12,008 nt of DNA from RGIG4079 sp045576735 (GCA_045576735.1 JAZNGZ010000099.1:1-12008), one strand, 5' to 3'; counted from the first letter of the stretch, positions 1-7,995 are shown. Notes: generated by a model not told the origin, from the sequence alone. Translations and numbers: made by a program.

Positions 1-43
1 CTCCTTTTTTTATTTTGCTAATTAAACCTTTTTTTCTGAGATT

Positions 44-145
44 CGCTCTTTGGGGCTACGCGCCCCAACCGCTGGGCAAACCCGCGGTGTTTTTCATATT
101 ATTTTCACCGCTGGTGTCGCACTTCGGTTTGGAATCTTCAGAGCG
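44..145. other. GC-rich structured intergenic patch
   Basis: This is a GC-rich island in otherwise AT-rich intergenic DNA, with several complementary segments. An outer pair CGCTCT (44-49) / AGAGCG (140-145) encloses a perfect 7-bp hairpin TTGGGGC (50-56) / GCCCCAA (62-68), a second hairpin (68-88, listed as a terminator) and a small CACC/GGTG hairpin (106-109/113-116). It could be the structured 3' end of an upstream transcript, a small RNA, or a dispersed intergenic repeat. No known RNA family is recognised. The pairings are read by eye and not energy-tested. Confidence 0.3.
68..94 (+). terminator. Probable intrinsic terminator of an upstream gene
   Basis: The stem is ACCGC (68-72) plus GGG (74-76), pairing with CCC (81-83) plus GCGGT (84-88). 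There is one bulged T at 73 and a CAAA loop. A T-rich tail (TGTTTTT, 88-94) follows directly, which is the classic form for rightward transcription. The gene it would serve lies left of the window. It also insulates the lipoprotein promoter at 195. Confidence 0.45.
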
Positions 146-194
146 CTAAAACATATATCTATACATTCAATCTTATAGATTAAAATAAATTAGT

Positions 195-202
195 TATCTT
201 TG
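195..202 (+). promoter_or_regulatory. Bacteroidetes -7 box for the CotH lipoprotein gene
   Basis: TATCTTTG matches the Bacteroidetes sigma-ABfr -7 consensus TAnnTTTG. It sits 58 nt before the ATG at 253, in AT-rich DNA. No convincing TTTG -33 element is seen at the usual distance, so the call rests on the -7 box and its position. Confidence 0.45.
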
Positions 203-252
203 CTAATTATTACATATACAATTGCTATTAATAATAAAATTTATATAAATCA

Positions 253-2706
253 ATGAAAAAAATAATCTTTGCATTACTTAGTTTGGTATTATTACCAATC
301 ACATCGTGTAGCGATGATGAAATTGATGCGTTAAGAGCTGAGCAAGATGCGCTTGCTCAACGAGTGTTGGCTCTTGAAGCATGGCAATCACAGGTGAATG
401 ATAATATCGCATCAATTAAGAAAATGATTGAATCGCTCGAACAACGCGATTATGTAACAGGTGTAACTCCATTGGCCGACGGAACAGGTTATATTATCAG
501 TTTCCTCAATAATGGAGCTGTTATTATCAAAAATGGGGTAGATGGTCGAGATGGTACTGATGGCCAAAATGGTGCCGATGGAGCTAATGGTGTGAATGGT
601 CAAACTCCGGAAATAGGTGTGAAACTTGCCGATGACGGGCTTTATTATTGGACAATAAATGGTGAATGGCTATATGATGCCAATGGCAATAAGGTTAGAG
701 CAAGTGCTATTGATGGGAAAGATGGCCAAGACGGTGAAGATGGCCAAGATGGTGCGCAAGGTGCTCCCGGTGAAGATGGGAAAGATGGAATCGATGGCAC
801 TGATGGAAAAGATGGAGCTGACGGCACCGACGGAAAAGATGGTCAAGACGGAGCCGATGGTGCAGATGGAGCCGATGGTAAAGACGGCAAAGATGGACGC
901 GATGGAAACACTCCTCAATTACGCATAAATCCTGTGACAAACGAATGGGAGGTGTCGACCGATAATGGTGTGACATGGACTTCGACAGGGGTGAAAGCCA
1001 CCGGAGCTCAAGGTGAGCAAGGCGAACAAGGTGCTCAGGGCGAAAAGGGTGAACAAGGAGAGCAGGGCGCTCAAGGTGAAAAAGGTGAACAAGGTGAGAA
1101 GGGTGAACAAGGCGAAAAAGGTGATAGCTGGTTTGCCGGTGTTGACACTTCTAATTCTCAATATATCACAGTTACCCTCACCAATGGCACAGTGCTCACA
1201 TTCCCTAGATATAAAATATTTAAGATAGGCACCGATGGAGCTAATGATGCAATAGTAATATCAGAATTGGGAGCAAAAACAATTGCTTTACAATTGCCCG
1301 ACGGCTTTAAAGAAAGCGATTACACAGCAATTGCTGCCAATGTAATAACCGGAGTGAATGGCGACATTGTTACTCGTTCATATTCTTCTACAGAATGGAT
1401 TGTGAAAGTAACTAAACCTACATTTGCGAGTGATGGTACATGTAATAATGATGCTGCGGTTACAATCACTCCTCCCGGAAATATAAAAGCAGGCGACAAG
1501 GCTATCCTTAATGTTATGTTAATAAACTCTGACGGCAGTAAGACTGAGGCTGCACGTCCCATTGTGATGGCCGACCTTAATGCAATGCCTTCGCAAGTAC
1601 CACATATTTATATTATGACCGATGAATATGTCGAAGAAATTCCTGATAAGGAAAATTATTTGACTTCAACATTCCGTGTTAAGACTAAAGAATCAAGTCA
1701 CGAAGTGGTAGGTGAAATATCATTGCGTGGCCGTGGAAATTCGACATGGTATTATGACAAACGTCCTTATCGATTGAAATTCAGTGAAAAAGTGTCGATT
1801 TGTGGAATGGAGGCATCTAAAAATTATGTGTTGATAGCTCATTATATCGATCCCACATTGATGAGTAATCCTATTGCATTCAAAATGGCTGATTTATTGG
1901 GAATGCCCTATGTTAATAGCGCAGTGCCGGTTGAAGTTACACTCAATGGCAAATATCGTGGAGCATATATGTTGACCGAGGCCATTGGCATTCGTAAAAC
2001 AAGTGTAGACATCGATGAAGATAACAGTGTGTTGTTTGAGATTGATGCCAATTATGATGAAGAGTGGCAATTTAAGTCTCCCTCATATAATTTGCCGGTG
2101 ATGGTGAAAGACCCCGATATGACACAAGAGATATTTGATTATTGGAGAGCCGATTTTGAAACGTTAGAGCGAAAATTAGCTAAAGATTCTATCAAAATAA
2201 GCAATTATGCCGATATGCTCGACCTTCAATCGGTTGCCGATATTATGATAATAAATAATATGGTGGGAAATTATGAGATACATCACCCCAAAAGCCTATA
2301 TATGTATAAAACCAAAGGTGGGAAATACCACATGGGACCGGCATGGGACTATGATTGGGCTTACGGATTTATACAAGGACAAGGCTATTTTAAAAATGAG
2401 GATCCTATTATCTTTGGAGTTGAGCCAAATGCTGAATCAAAAGCCGGTTATCAATTATTCCGCAATTTGATTTCCGACCCACGTTTCTTGGCTGTGTATC
2501 GTGATAGATGGGAATATTTCAAAACATATTGTTACCCACAATTGTTGGATTATGTAGACCGCTACGAAGCGCTTATTGCACCTTCAGCGGCTAATGACGC
2601 CACTATATGGACAAATACCAAGAACCATGCTCAAATGGTTGAAGGAATGCGTCAATGGCTAAAGAAACGTGTTATATTTATTGATAATGAATTTACAACC
2701 CTATAA
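253..2706 (+). CDS. Surface lipoprotein with collagen-like stalk and CotH kinase-like domain
   Basis: The protein has 817 aa. A lipoprotein signal peptide ends in the lipobox ITSC (Cys19). The next residues, SDDE, resemble the Bacteroidetes lipoprotein export signal, so it is probably displayed on the outer surface. Residues ~21-94 form a coiled-coil/DUF4988-like N-terminus. Three Gly-X-Y tracts follow (95-116, 155-218, 251-290), separated by short beta-type modules (117-154 and 219-250). Residues ~291-440 look like a further beta domain. Residues ~450-815 carry CotH-family hallmarks: LRGRGNSTW (491-499) followed by KRPYRLKF, a MSNP/IAF segment near 537, LNGKYRGAYMLTE (564-576), and GPAWDYDWAYG (695-705) with the probable metal-binding Asp699/Asp701. 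CotH proteins of Bacillus are atypical kinases that phosphorylate spore-coat proteins. Substrates in Bacteroidales are unknown, so a kinase role here is inferred. The M18 peptidase gene follows after 10 nt, suggesting co-transcription. Confidence 0.85.
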   Translation: MKKIIFALLSLVLLPITSCSDDEIDALRAEQDALAQRVLALEAWQSQVNDNIASIKKMIESLEQRDYVTGVTPLADGTGYIISFLNNGAVIIKNGVDGRDGTDGQNGADGANGVNGQTPEIGVKLADDGLYYWTINGEWLYDANGNKVRASAIDGKDGQDGEDGQDGAQGAPGEDGKDGIDGTDGKDGADGTDGKDGQDGADGADGADGKDGKDGRDGNTPQLRINPVTNEWEVSTDNGVTWTSTGVKATGAQGEQGEQGAQGEKGEQGEQGAQGEKGEQGEKGEQGEKGDSWFAGVDTSNSQYITVTLTNGTVLTFPRYKIFKIGTDGANDAIVISELGAKTIALQLPDGFKESDYTAIAANVITGVNGDIVTRSYSSTEWIVKVTKPTFASDGTCNNDAAVTITPPGNIKAGDKAILNVMLINSDGSKTEAARPIVMADLNAMPSQVPHIYIMTDEYVEEIPDKENYLTSTFRVKTKESSHEVVGEISLRGRGNSTWYYDKRPYRLKFSEKVSICGMEASKNYVLIAHYIDPTLMSNPIAFKMADLLGMPYVNSAVPVEVTLNGKYRGAYMLTEAIGIRKTSVDIDEDNSVLFEIDANYDEEWQFKSPSYNLPVMVKDPDMTQEIFDYWRADFETLERKLAKDSIKISNYADMLDLQSVADIMIINNMVGNYEIHHPKSLYMYKTKGGKYHMGPAWDYDWAYGFIQGQGYFKNEDPIIFGVEPNAESKAGYQLFRNLISDPRFLAVYRDRWEYFKTYCYPQLLDYVDRYEALIAPSAANDATIWTNTKNHAQMVEGMRQWLKKRVIFIDNEFTTL
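535..600 (+). repeat. Collagen-like tract 1 (Gly-X-Y, 7 triplets)
   Basis: Residues 95-116 of the lipoprotein have Gly at every third position without interruption, with mostly Asp, Asn or Ala at the other positions. It directly follows the N-terminal DUF4988-like segment. Confidence 0.85.
715..906 (+). repeat. Collagen-like tract 2 (Gly-X-Y, 21 triplets)
   Basis: Residues 155-218 have 22 in-phase glycines with no interruption. The triplets are mainly G-(K/Q/A/T)-D, with a single proline (GAP near 170). The underlying DNA is an imperfect 9-nt-type repeat (GATGGNAAA and variants), a likely substrate for slippage or unequal recombination. The many antisense open frames across this stretch are by-products of the repeat. 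Confidence 0.88.
1003..1122 (+). repeat. Collagen-like tract 3 (Gly-X-Y, 13 triplets)
   Basis: Residues 251-290 are almost purely GEQ, GAQ and GEK triplets. The composition differs from the Asp-rich tract 2. Alternating Glu and Lys resembles the charge-paired triplets used by bacterial collagens in place of hydroxyproline. The DNA repeats are close (GGTGAACAAGG-type), so copy number may vary between strains. Confidence 0.88.
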
Positions 2707-2716
2707 TAATTGAACC

Positions 2717-4018
2717 ATGAAAAATTCAATGAAATATATCAATGATTTAATGTCGTTTATGGATAGCAGCGTGATTAATTTCTATGCTGTAAAGACTATC
2801 CGTGAACGATTAGATGCCGAAGGCTATTCATGCATTGAGGCAACAGATAAATGGGAGCTCACTCCCGGAGGCAAATACTATGTGGTGAAAAATAATTCGG
2901 CAATTTTTGCTTTTGTCGTAGGTAAAGGTGATGCAGCAGCCGGTTATAAGATTATTTCGGCTCATAGCGATTCGCCATGCTTCCGCATCAAGCCTAATCC
3001 CGAAATGGTGAGCGACGGGGGAATGATGAAACTAAATACCGAAGTGTATGGCGGGCCAATCCTTTACACTTGGTTTGACCGTCCATTGTCGTTAGCCGGA
3101 CGTGTGATGCTTCGCTCCGATGACCCATTGCACCCCGAAACTCGATTGGTGAAGTTTGACCGCCCATTGATGACAATTCCTCACCTTGCCATTCATTTCA
3201 ATCGTGCGGTGAACGATGGCAACCCATTGTCGCGCCAAAAAGATATGTTGCCTATCATTGGCACTATCAATGATATGGCCGAAAAAGATGGATATATATT
3301 GCGACTTGTGGCAGGTGAATTGGGGGTAAATACTACTGATATCATTGATTTTGATTTGTCGCTTTATGACACAACCAAGGCTTGCTTGGTGGGTGTGAAT
3401 AATGAATTTATCACTTCGGGTCGTCTTGATGATTTGAGTATGGCTCATGCTGCAATGACAGCGTTGCTTGAGTCGGGCGATGATGGTGAAATGACCAAAG
3501 TGATGGCAATCTTCGACAATGAGGAAACCGGCAGCGGCACAAAACAAGGTGCGGCATCGCCTGTCCTCGATCACATATTGCGTCGCATCAATGCATGCAA
3601 AGGTGGCTCGGAAGAGGATTATTTGCGTGCAGTGGCTCGTTCATTTATGGTGTCGGCCGATAATGCTCATGCTGTTCACCCCAACTATGTAGAGAAGCAA
3701 GACCCCACAAATCACCCTGTGCTTGGCGGCGGTCCGGTAATAAAAATCAATGCAAACTGTAAATATATGACCGATGCCGACTCGGCAGCAGTGTTTAAGA
3801 CAATATGTGAGCAAGCCGGTGTGCCATGCCAATATTTCGTAAATCATAGCGATGTGGCAGGCGGTTCAACACTTGGAAATATCCTCACCTCGCAAATCGA
3901 CCTTCGAGGAGTGGATATGGGAGCAGCCCTATGGGGAATGCACTCAGCCCGTGAGACTGCCTCGGCAATCGACCACGTTTACACAATCAAAGCCTTCACG
4001 CAATTCTATAACTGCTAA
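2717..4018 (+). CDS. M18 family zinc aminopeptidase
   Basis: The protein has 433 aa, the usual M18 length. These cytosolic enzymes remove N-terminal, often acidic, residues from peptides using two metal ions, and they form large oligomers. Family motifs appear in order: AHSDSP (82-87, metal ligand His83 and active-site Asp85), YGGPILYTWFDRPLSLAGRV (111-130), GRLDD (235-239, bridging Asp), DNEETGS (267-273, catalytic and ligand Glu269/Glu270), SADNAHAVHPNY (313-324, ligand Asp315), GPVIKINAN (339-347), and MHSARE near the end with ligand His409. No signal peptide is seen. ATG 2717 is used, 10 nt after the upstream stop; Met5 (2729) is an alternative start. No terminator is visible after it, and the gene abuts a phage-like remnant on the other strand. 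Confidence 0.95.
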   Translation: MKNSMKYINDLMSFMDSSVINFYAVKTIRERLDAEGYSCIEATDKWELTPGGKYYVVKNNSAIFAFVVGKGDAAAGYKIISAHSDSPCFRIKPNPEMVSDGGMMKLNTEVYGGPILYTWFDRPLSLAGRVMLRSDDPLHPETRLVKFDRPLMTIPHLAIHFNRAVNDGNPLSRQKDMLPIIGTINDMAEKDGYILRLVAGELGVNTTDIIDFDLSLYDTTKACLVGVNNEFITSGRLDDLSMAHAAMTALLESGDDGEMTKVMAIFDNEETGSGTKQGAASPVLDHILRRINACKGGSEEDYLRAVARSFMVSADNAHAVHPNYVEKQDPTNHPVLGGGPVIKINANCKYMTDADSAAVFKTICEQAGVPCQYFVNHSDVAGGSTLGNILTSQIDLRGVDMGAALWGMHSARETASAIDHVYTIKAFTQFYNC

Positions 4019-4312
4019 GAAGCGTTCAAACGGTTTTATAGAGCCGTCAGGGATGGTGAGGGATAACCCCACTTCACGCAAAGCGTGGAATGTTTTGAAC
4101 CCTGAGAACACAAACGCGTTATTTTCCAAAGCATACGTGAGTATTTCGGGAACTTCCTGAGTGATTGCTGAAGATATGGCATTACGCAACACCTCAAACG
4201 TTTCGGCGATGAGAGCTTGCCCCTCAGGAGAGGCAAGTTGGGTGGCGTTGAAGCCGGTTATTGCATATCGCTACGCTTTCACGTGTTTCGCACGGATTCC
4301 CACACCTTTTTG
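4019..4312 (-). pseudogene. Decayed phage head-morphogenesis (Mu F/gp7-like) fragment
   Basis: One minus-strand frame gives a protein-like peptide of about 98 codons across the otherwise empty convergent gap. It starts just after a TAG at 4315-4313 and is broken by an in-frame TAG at 4273-4271. It then reads smoothly through TGFNATQLASPEGQ and NNAFVFSGFKTFHALREVG to DGSIKPFERF, where it meets the last codons of the M18 gene on the opposite strand. The FSGxKTxxxLREV...DGxIKPFxxF pattern resembles the middle of phage minor head proteins (Mu F/SPP1 gp7 family) carried by Bacteroidetes transposable phages, as I remember them. There is no start codon, the N- and C-terminal parts are missing, and no other phage gene is nearby. 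It is therefore a relic; the family assignment is tentative. Confidence 0.42.
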
Positions 4313-4323
4313 CTACAGAGGGG

Positions 4324-6066
4324 TTATTTCAGAATCACTGAATAAATGTTGGTGTATTGGCGGGAGTCGCAACTGCGGTAGCGGCTGTTAGGGAGTTGGA
4401 TTATTTGATATTTGTCGCTGTATTTGTTTTTGAATGTTTCGATGTCGTTTTCGCCAATCACTACATATCCTTGTGCTTCTTTTTCGCTTTCAAAGGGAAC
4501 CATGCGGTTGCCTATATAGAAGTTGATGGTGAATGGGTGAAGCGGATTTCCTTCGACGTTTTCGGCAAAATAAGAGTATACTTTGCCCTGTGGAGCTAAC
4601 TGCATGATGCGTTGGGCTGTGGGAAGGTCGGATTTGGTGTTTAATACGGCGGGCAATACCGAGCTATTGAGTGCGACATATATCACGGCGGTCAAAATGC
4701 CACTGCAACAAGCCGTTTTGAATGTGCAAAATTTGCTGTTTCGAGTGAAATATATCACTCCCACAATGGCCGGCAATGAGATAAATATATAGCTCCACGC
4801 AGGGAGGTTCTCGATAGCGTTAATCATTGCGATGTTTTCGGCAGCGCGTTTGCCGCTGAAAACCGAGTCGGGAATTGCGCCTAAGGCTATGGTGATAATT
4901 ACGATAGTCAATAAAATGCTTAGCGAGGCGAGTGTGGTGTTGAACCATTTCACCGATTTGGGTTTGTTGTTGACCAAGTAAATGATATATTCGGCTAAGA
5001 AATATGCTATGAAGGGGTAGATGGGGAGCAGGTATACACTGCGTTTGCTCTTGGGAATACAGTAGAACACAAACATTATCACGATGCTTAACAACGAGAA
5101 AAGTCGGGCATCGTCCATCGTTTTAATATAGTTCACAAATCGGCTCCACCATTGGCGCGGTTTACTGCTTATGCGAGTGTATTTGAGCGTGAATAGTGAC
5201 AAAAGAGCGAGTAGAGTGTAGGGGACAAATCCGGTTACAACGGTCATCACGTTGTAGGTCCATGGATTTTCGTGCGAGGCGTAAGTCATTTTGCCTAATA
5301 GACGCAACACGTTTTCTTCGTAGACCAAAGCAAAGAATTTTTCTCCTCCTTGTTGCCATGCAGCATAATACCATAGCATGGGGATAACACATGAGGCTAA
5401 CACCACTGCAATCATTGAGAATAGGGCTCTCACAAATCCTAATCCTCTAATCCATGCCAATGCTCCCACTACGGCACATGGAAGCAACACCCCCACAGGG
5501 CCTTTGGTGAGGAATGCTCCACTGAGGCACAAGATTGCCAACCACGGAACACCTCGCAGACGTTTCTCATACCATCGGTAAAGGAAATATAACGCCAACA
5601 CCATCAAAGCGCCGAGCAACATGTCGACGCGGCAGTTGGTGGCAGCTCGGTGTACTTCGAAATTGGTAAGAGTGATTAATGCAGCCAAGAATGACACTTG
5701 CGCGCCGCGGCGTTTGCGATAAAAGTAATAACCACACATCACCATCACCGTCACGGCGATAGCCGATGGCATGCGTGAGGTGTATTCGTTGACCTCGCCG
5801 GTGATTGATGACAAACTTGCTATCGACCAATGAAACAAGGGCGGTTTGTAGGCAATATCAACGCCGTTGGTGATAGGGAGAGTCCAGTTGCCGTCATTAA
5901 TCATGGCTTGAGCCACGAGAGCCTCGCGGGGTTCGCCTTTGGTGTGAAACTGTTTTATACCTAAGAACAAGAATAAAGTAACCACACACAATGCGATGAG
6001 TGTGACGGCTTTGCGGTCAAAAATATTTTTTATCATTACCTTTAAGGGAATTTTAAAAAATTCCAT
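4324..6066 (-). CDS. ArnT/PMT-like integral-membrane glycosyltransferase (GT-C fold)
   Basis: The protein has 580 aa with about a dozen hydrophobic segments. After the first helix (~20-38) lies the periplasmic-loop motif GEPREAL (44-50) with Glu45, equivalent to the acidic catalytic site of GT39/GT83 enzymes. YKPPLFHW (73-80), CRVDM (145-149) and LTKGPVGVLLP (186-196) are also typical of ArnT-related transferases. These enzymes take a sugar from a polyprenyl-phosphate donor and add it to lipid A, protein or another envelope acceptor on the periplasmic side. Donor and acceptor cannot be told here, so no symbol is given. The C-terminal ~150 residues form a soluble domain, as in ArnT. The start at 6066 gives a short extra N-terminus; Met11 (6036), just before a basic stretch and the first helix, is a reasonable alternative. 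A candidate promoter lies ~190 nt upstream. Confidence 0.82.
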   Translation of the reverse strand: MEFFKIPLKVMIKNIFDRKAVTLIALCVVTLFLFLGIKQFHTKGEPREALVAQAMINDGNWTLPITNGVDIAYKPPLFHWSIASLSSITGEVNEYTSRMPSAIAVTVMVMCGYYFYRKRRGAQVSFLAALITLTNFEVHRAATNCRVDMLLGALMVLALYFLYRWYEKRLRGVPWLAILCLSGAFLTKGPVGVLLPCAVVGALAWIRGLGFVRALFSMIAVVLASCVIPMLWYYAAWQQGGEKFFALVYEENVLRLLGKMTYASHENPWTYNVMTVVTGFVPYTLLALLSLFTLKYTRISSKPRQWWSRFVNYIKTMDDARLFSLLSIVIMFVFYCIPKSKRSVYLLPIYPFIAYFLAEYIIYLVNNKPKSVKWFNTTLASLSILLTIVIITIALGAIPDSVFSGKRAAENIAMINAIENLPAWSYIFISLPAIVGVIYFTRNSKFCTFKTACCSGILTAVIYVALNSSVLPAVLNTKSDLPTAQRIMQLAPQGKVYSYFAENVEGNPLHPFTINFYIGNRMVPFESEKEAQGYVVIGENDIETFKNKYSDKYQIIQLPNSRYRSCDSRQYTNIYSVILK

Positions 6067-6320
6067 GAATTAATTAAACTTTATTTGTTGGGAACGTTCT
6101 TTTGCTTTCCCCACAAATGTTTTACCTTATTATGGGGTTTTCTGAAGTGAAATAACTTTGCTGTATTTCCAAAATCGGCTCAAATAAAACTCATAAATCA
6201 TCGCAATGTAATTTATCGAAGTTCCCTTAATCGATTTTATACCCCAAATATGTGCAAAGATAACAACAAAGTTTGATTGATTGGTCAAAAAGGTGGTGTT
6301 ATTTGCAATAATGGGAACGA
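6067..6320 (-). other. Long leader/intergenic region upstream of the glycosyltransferase
   Basis: This 254-nt gap separates cdaA from the glycosyltransferase. With the -7 box at 6262-6255 the mRNA would carry an untranslated leader of ~180 nt. Within it, a minus-strand ATG at 6201 opens a 23-codon frame ending at 6130 (start MIYEFYLSRFWKY), which may be chance. A CCCCA/TGGGG pairing (6104-6108 with 6133-6137) lies near the end of that frame. No known riboswitch is recognised. Confidence 0.3.
6255..6262 (-). promoter_or_regulatory. Candidate -7 box for the glycosyltransferase gene
   Basis: On the minus strand the bases read TATCTTTG, a full TAnnTTTG match and the same octamer as the boxes at 195, 9061 and 11819. 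A TTTG at 6289-6286 lies upstream, with a 23-nt spacer slightly longer than usual. It points leftward to the ATG at 6066 and would let the gene be expressed independently of folP-cdaA. Confidence 0.45.
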
Positions 6321-7106
6321 TTATTGGGCATTGCTTGCAATGATTTGGCTCAATCGTTGCTCTAGGTCGGTAGTTGATAGTCGCCTGTCGATTTTACCTT
6401 TGTAGGCAATTGAGATATTGCCAGTTTCTTCCGATACAACAACAGCAATTGCATCGGTAGCTTGTGCTATCCCCAAAGCGGAGCGGTGTCGAAGCCCTAA
6501 CGCACGAGGAATGTCGGTGTTGTGGCTTACCGGAAGGATGCATCCGGCAGCTTTAATGCGACCATTTGATATAATCATTGCACCGTCGTGTAGGGGGGAG
6601 TTTTTGAAAAAGATGTTTTCAATCAATCGAGAATTGATAGTGGCATCAATCATGTCGCCTGTTTCCTCGTAATTATCGAGAGGCACATCTTGTTGGATAA
6701 CAATCAATGCACCAGTTTTACTCTTTGACATATTCATGCAAGCCCGCACGATTGACATGATGCGTTGATGAGATTTTTCATCGATTTTATCATCGGTGCG
6801 ATGAGAAAACAGTTTGCGGAATATGCGCCACCGTTTATGAGATCCAAGCTCTACTAGGAAGCGTTTGAGCTGTTCCTGGAAAAGGATTACTAAAACGAGT
6901 AAGCCTATGTTCATGAATTTGTCGAGAATGGTGCCGGTGAGTCGCATTTCAATTAACTGAGAGGCAACAACCCACACCACGATAAAAGCCATTACACCAT
7001 AGAAGATATTAATCGCACCCGATTCTTTCATTAATCGGTATAGGTAGTAGAGCAATGTTGCAACCAGTAATATATCGAAAGCATCTTTTATTCCAAAAAA
7101 ATCCAT
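6321..7106 (-). CDS. cdaA: Diadenylate cyclase CdaA (c-di-AMP synthase)
   Basis: The protein has 261 aa, the usual CdaA/YbbP length. It condenses two ATP into the second messenger c-di-AMP, which controls osmolyte and potassium balance and envelope homeostasis. Three predicted membrane helices (~10-80) anchor it. The DAC (DisA_N) domain follows from ~90 to 245 and carries both catalytic signatures: DGA (174-176, in SPLHDGAMII) and RHRS (206-209, in GLRHRSALG). Its ATG lies 10 nt after the folP stop, so the two genes are probably one transcript. No CdaR-type regulator is encoded next to it in this window. No key residue is missing. Confidence 0.95.
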   Translation of the reverse strand: MDFFGIKDAFDILLVATLLYYLYRLMKESGAINIFYGVMAFIVVWVVASQLIEMRLTGTILDKFMNIGLLVLVILFQEQLKRFLVELGSHKRWRIFRKLFSHRTDDKIDEKSHQRIMSIVRACMNMSKSKTGALIVIQQDVPLDNYEETGDMIDATINSRLIENIFFKNSPLHDGAMIISNGRIKAAGCILPVSHNTDIPRALGLRHRSALGIAQATDAIAVVVSEETGNISIAYKGKIDRRLSTTDLEQRLSQIIASNAQ

Positions 7107-7116
7107 ATATATGTAG

Positions 7117-7962
7117 TTAAGAATAAATCAAATGGGTTAAATTAATAGCTTCGCGCGCCGCTTTCACGTCGTGTACTCTGAGGATTGCCGCCCCGGCTTG
7201 TAGCGCAAAGGTGTTTAAAACGGTTGTGCCGTTTAGAGCTTCGTTGGCCGATATTTTGAGCGGTTTATATATCATGGATTTTCGTGAAATACCCACAAGA
7301 ATGGGGTATCCCATTTCATGCAGAATTTCAAGGTCGCGCATCAGCTCGTAATTTTGTTGTATCGTTTTGCTGAACCCAAATCCCGGGTCGATGATGATGT
7401 CGTTGACTCCGGCAAGGGTGAGGCGGTTTATACGTTCCGATAGCTCACACATTACCTCGGATGTTACATTGCGATATGTGGCCAAATCGTTCATTGTCTG
7501 AGGGGTGCCACGCATGTGCATTGCAATATATGGCACTTTGAGTTGAGCTACAGTATCGATCATTGCATTATCGAGCAGTCCGGCCGAAATATCGTTGATA
7601 ATATCAGCACCAAGTGTTTCAATTGTATATTTTGCTACCTCGGCGCGGAATGTGTCGATTGAAACGAGTGTTGATGGCGCTTTTTGTTTAACAATGTCCA
7701 TGGCCAACTCTAAACGTCTCATCTCTTCTTGAGGATTGAGGTCGTCGGCTCCCGGACGAGAGGAGTAGGCTCCAATGTCGATAATATCTACACCTTCGTT
7801 AATCATTTCATTGACGCGAGAGCCAATGGCATTAGCATCGAATGAGCGAGAGGCGTAATAAAACGAATCGGGCGTGACATTAAGAATCCCCATCACTAGA
7901 GGATTGTTTATTTCTATCAGTTTGCCTTTAATGTTTAAAGAAAATGGTCGAAATTTAGTCAC
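7117..7962 (-). CDS. folP: Dihydropteroate synthase FolP
   Basis: The protein has 281 aa. It joins p-aminobenzoate to 6-hydroxymethyl-dihydropterin diphosphate in folate synthesis and is the sulfonamide target. The family blocks run in order: GILNVTPDSFY (~25-35), DIGAYSSRPGA (a Bacteroidetes-type variant of DIGGESTRPG), SIDTFRAEVA, INDIS, MHMRGTPQTM, IIDPGFGFSKT, LVGISRKSMI, and LNGTTVLN near the end followed by VHDVKAA. The start is GTG at 7962. An in-frame TAG only three codons upstream rules out a longer start. The next internal Met (Met24) lies inside the first beta strand and would clip the fold. It is followed after 10 nt by cdaA. Confidence 0.96.
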   Translation of the reverse strand: MTKFRPFSLNIKGKLIEINNPLVMGILNVTPDSFYYASRSFDANAIGSRVNEMINEGVDIIDIGAYSSRPGADDLNPQEEMRRLELAMDIVKQKAPSTLVSIDTFRAEVAKYTIETLGADIINDISAGLLDNAMIDTVAQLKVPYIAMHMRGTPQTMNDLATYRNVTSEVMCELSERINRLTLAGVNDIIIDPGFGFSKTIQQNYELMRDLEILHEMGYPILVGISRKSMIYKPLKISANEALNGTTVLNTFALQAGAAILRVHDVKAAREAINLTHLIYS

Positions 7963-7987
7963 AATCGATAGCTATGATATTTATTTG

Positions 7988-7995
7988 CAAATTTA
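7988..7995 (-). promoter_or_regulatory. Possible -7 box for folP-cdaA
   Basis: On the minus strand this reads TAAATTTG, matching TAnnTTTG, 26 nt before the folP GTG. No clear -33 TTTG is present. A small palindrome, ATGAA-TAAT-TTCAT (8004-8017), lies just upstream. The 75-nt gap also allows read-through from the Sel1 gene, as no terminator is seen there. Confidence 0.35.

Noticed and set aside
535..1122. CRISPR-like or satellite repeat array
   Set aside because: The repeats are in-frame codons for Gly-X-Y triplets without unique spacers.
645..1161. Several long open frames antisense or shifted to the collagen region
   Set aside because: All are low-complexity by-products of the Gly-X-Y DNA repeats with no initiation signal.
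3092..3574. 160-codon minus-strand frame inside the M18 gene
   Set aside because: It is fully antisense to conserved catalytic blocks of the peptidase and has no recognisable protein features.
6104..6145. Rightward terminator (CCCCA/TGGGG then TTTT)
   Set aside because: Only a 5-bp stem with a 24-nt loop and no rightward gene upstream that would need it.
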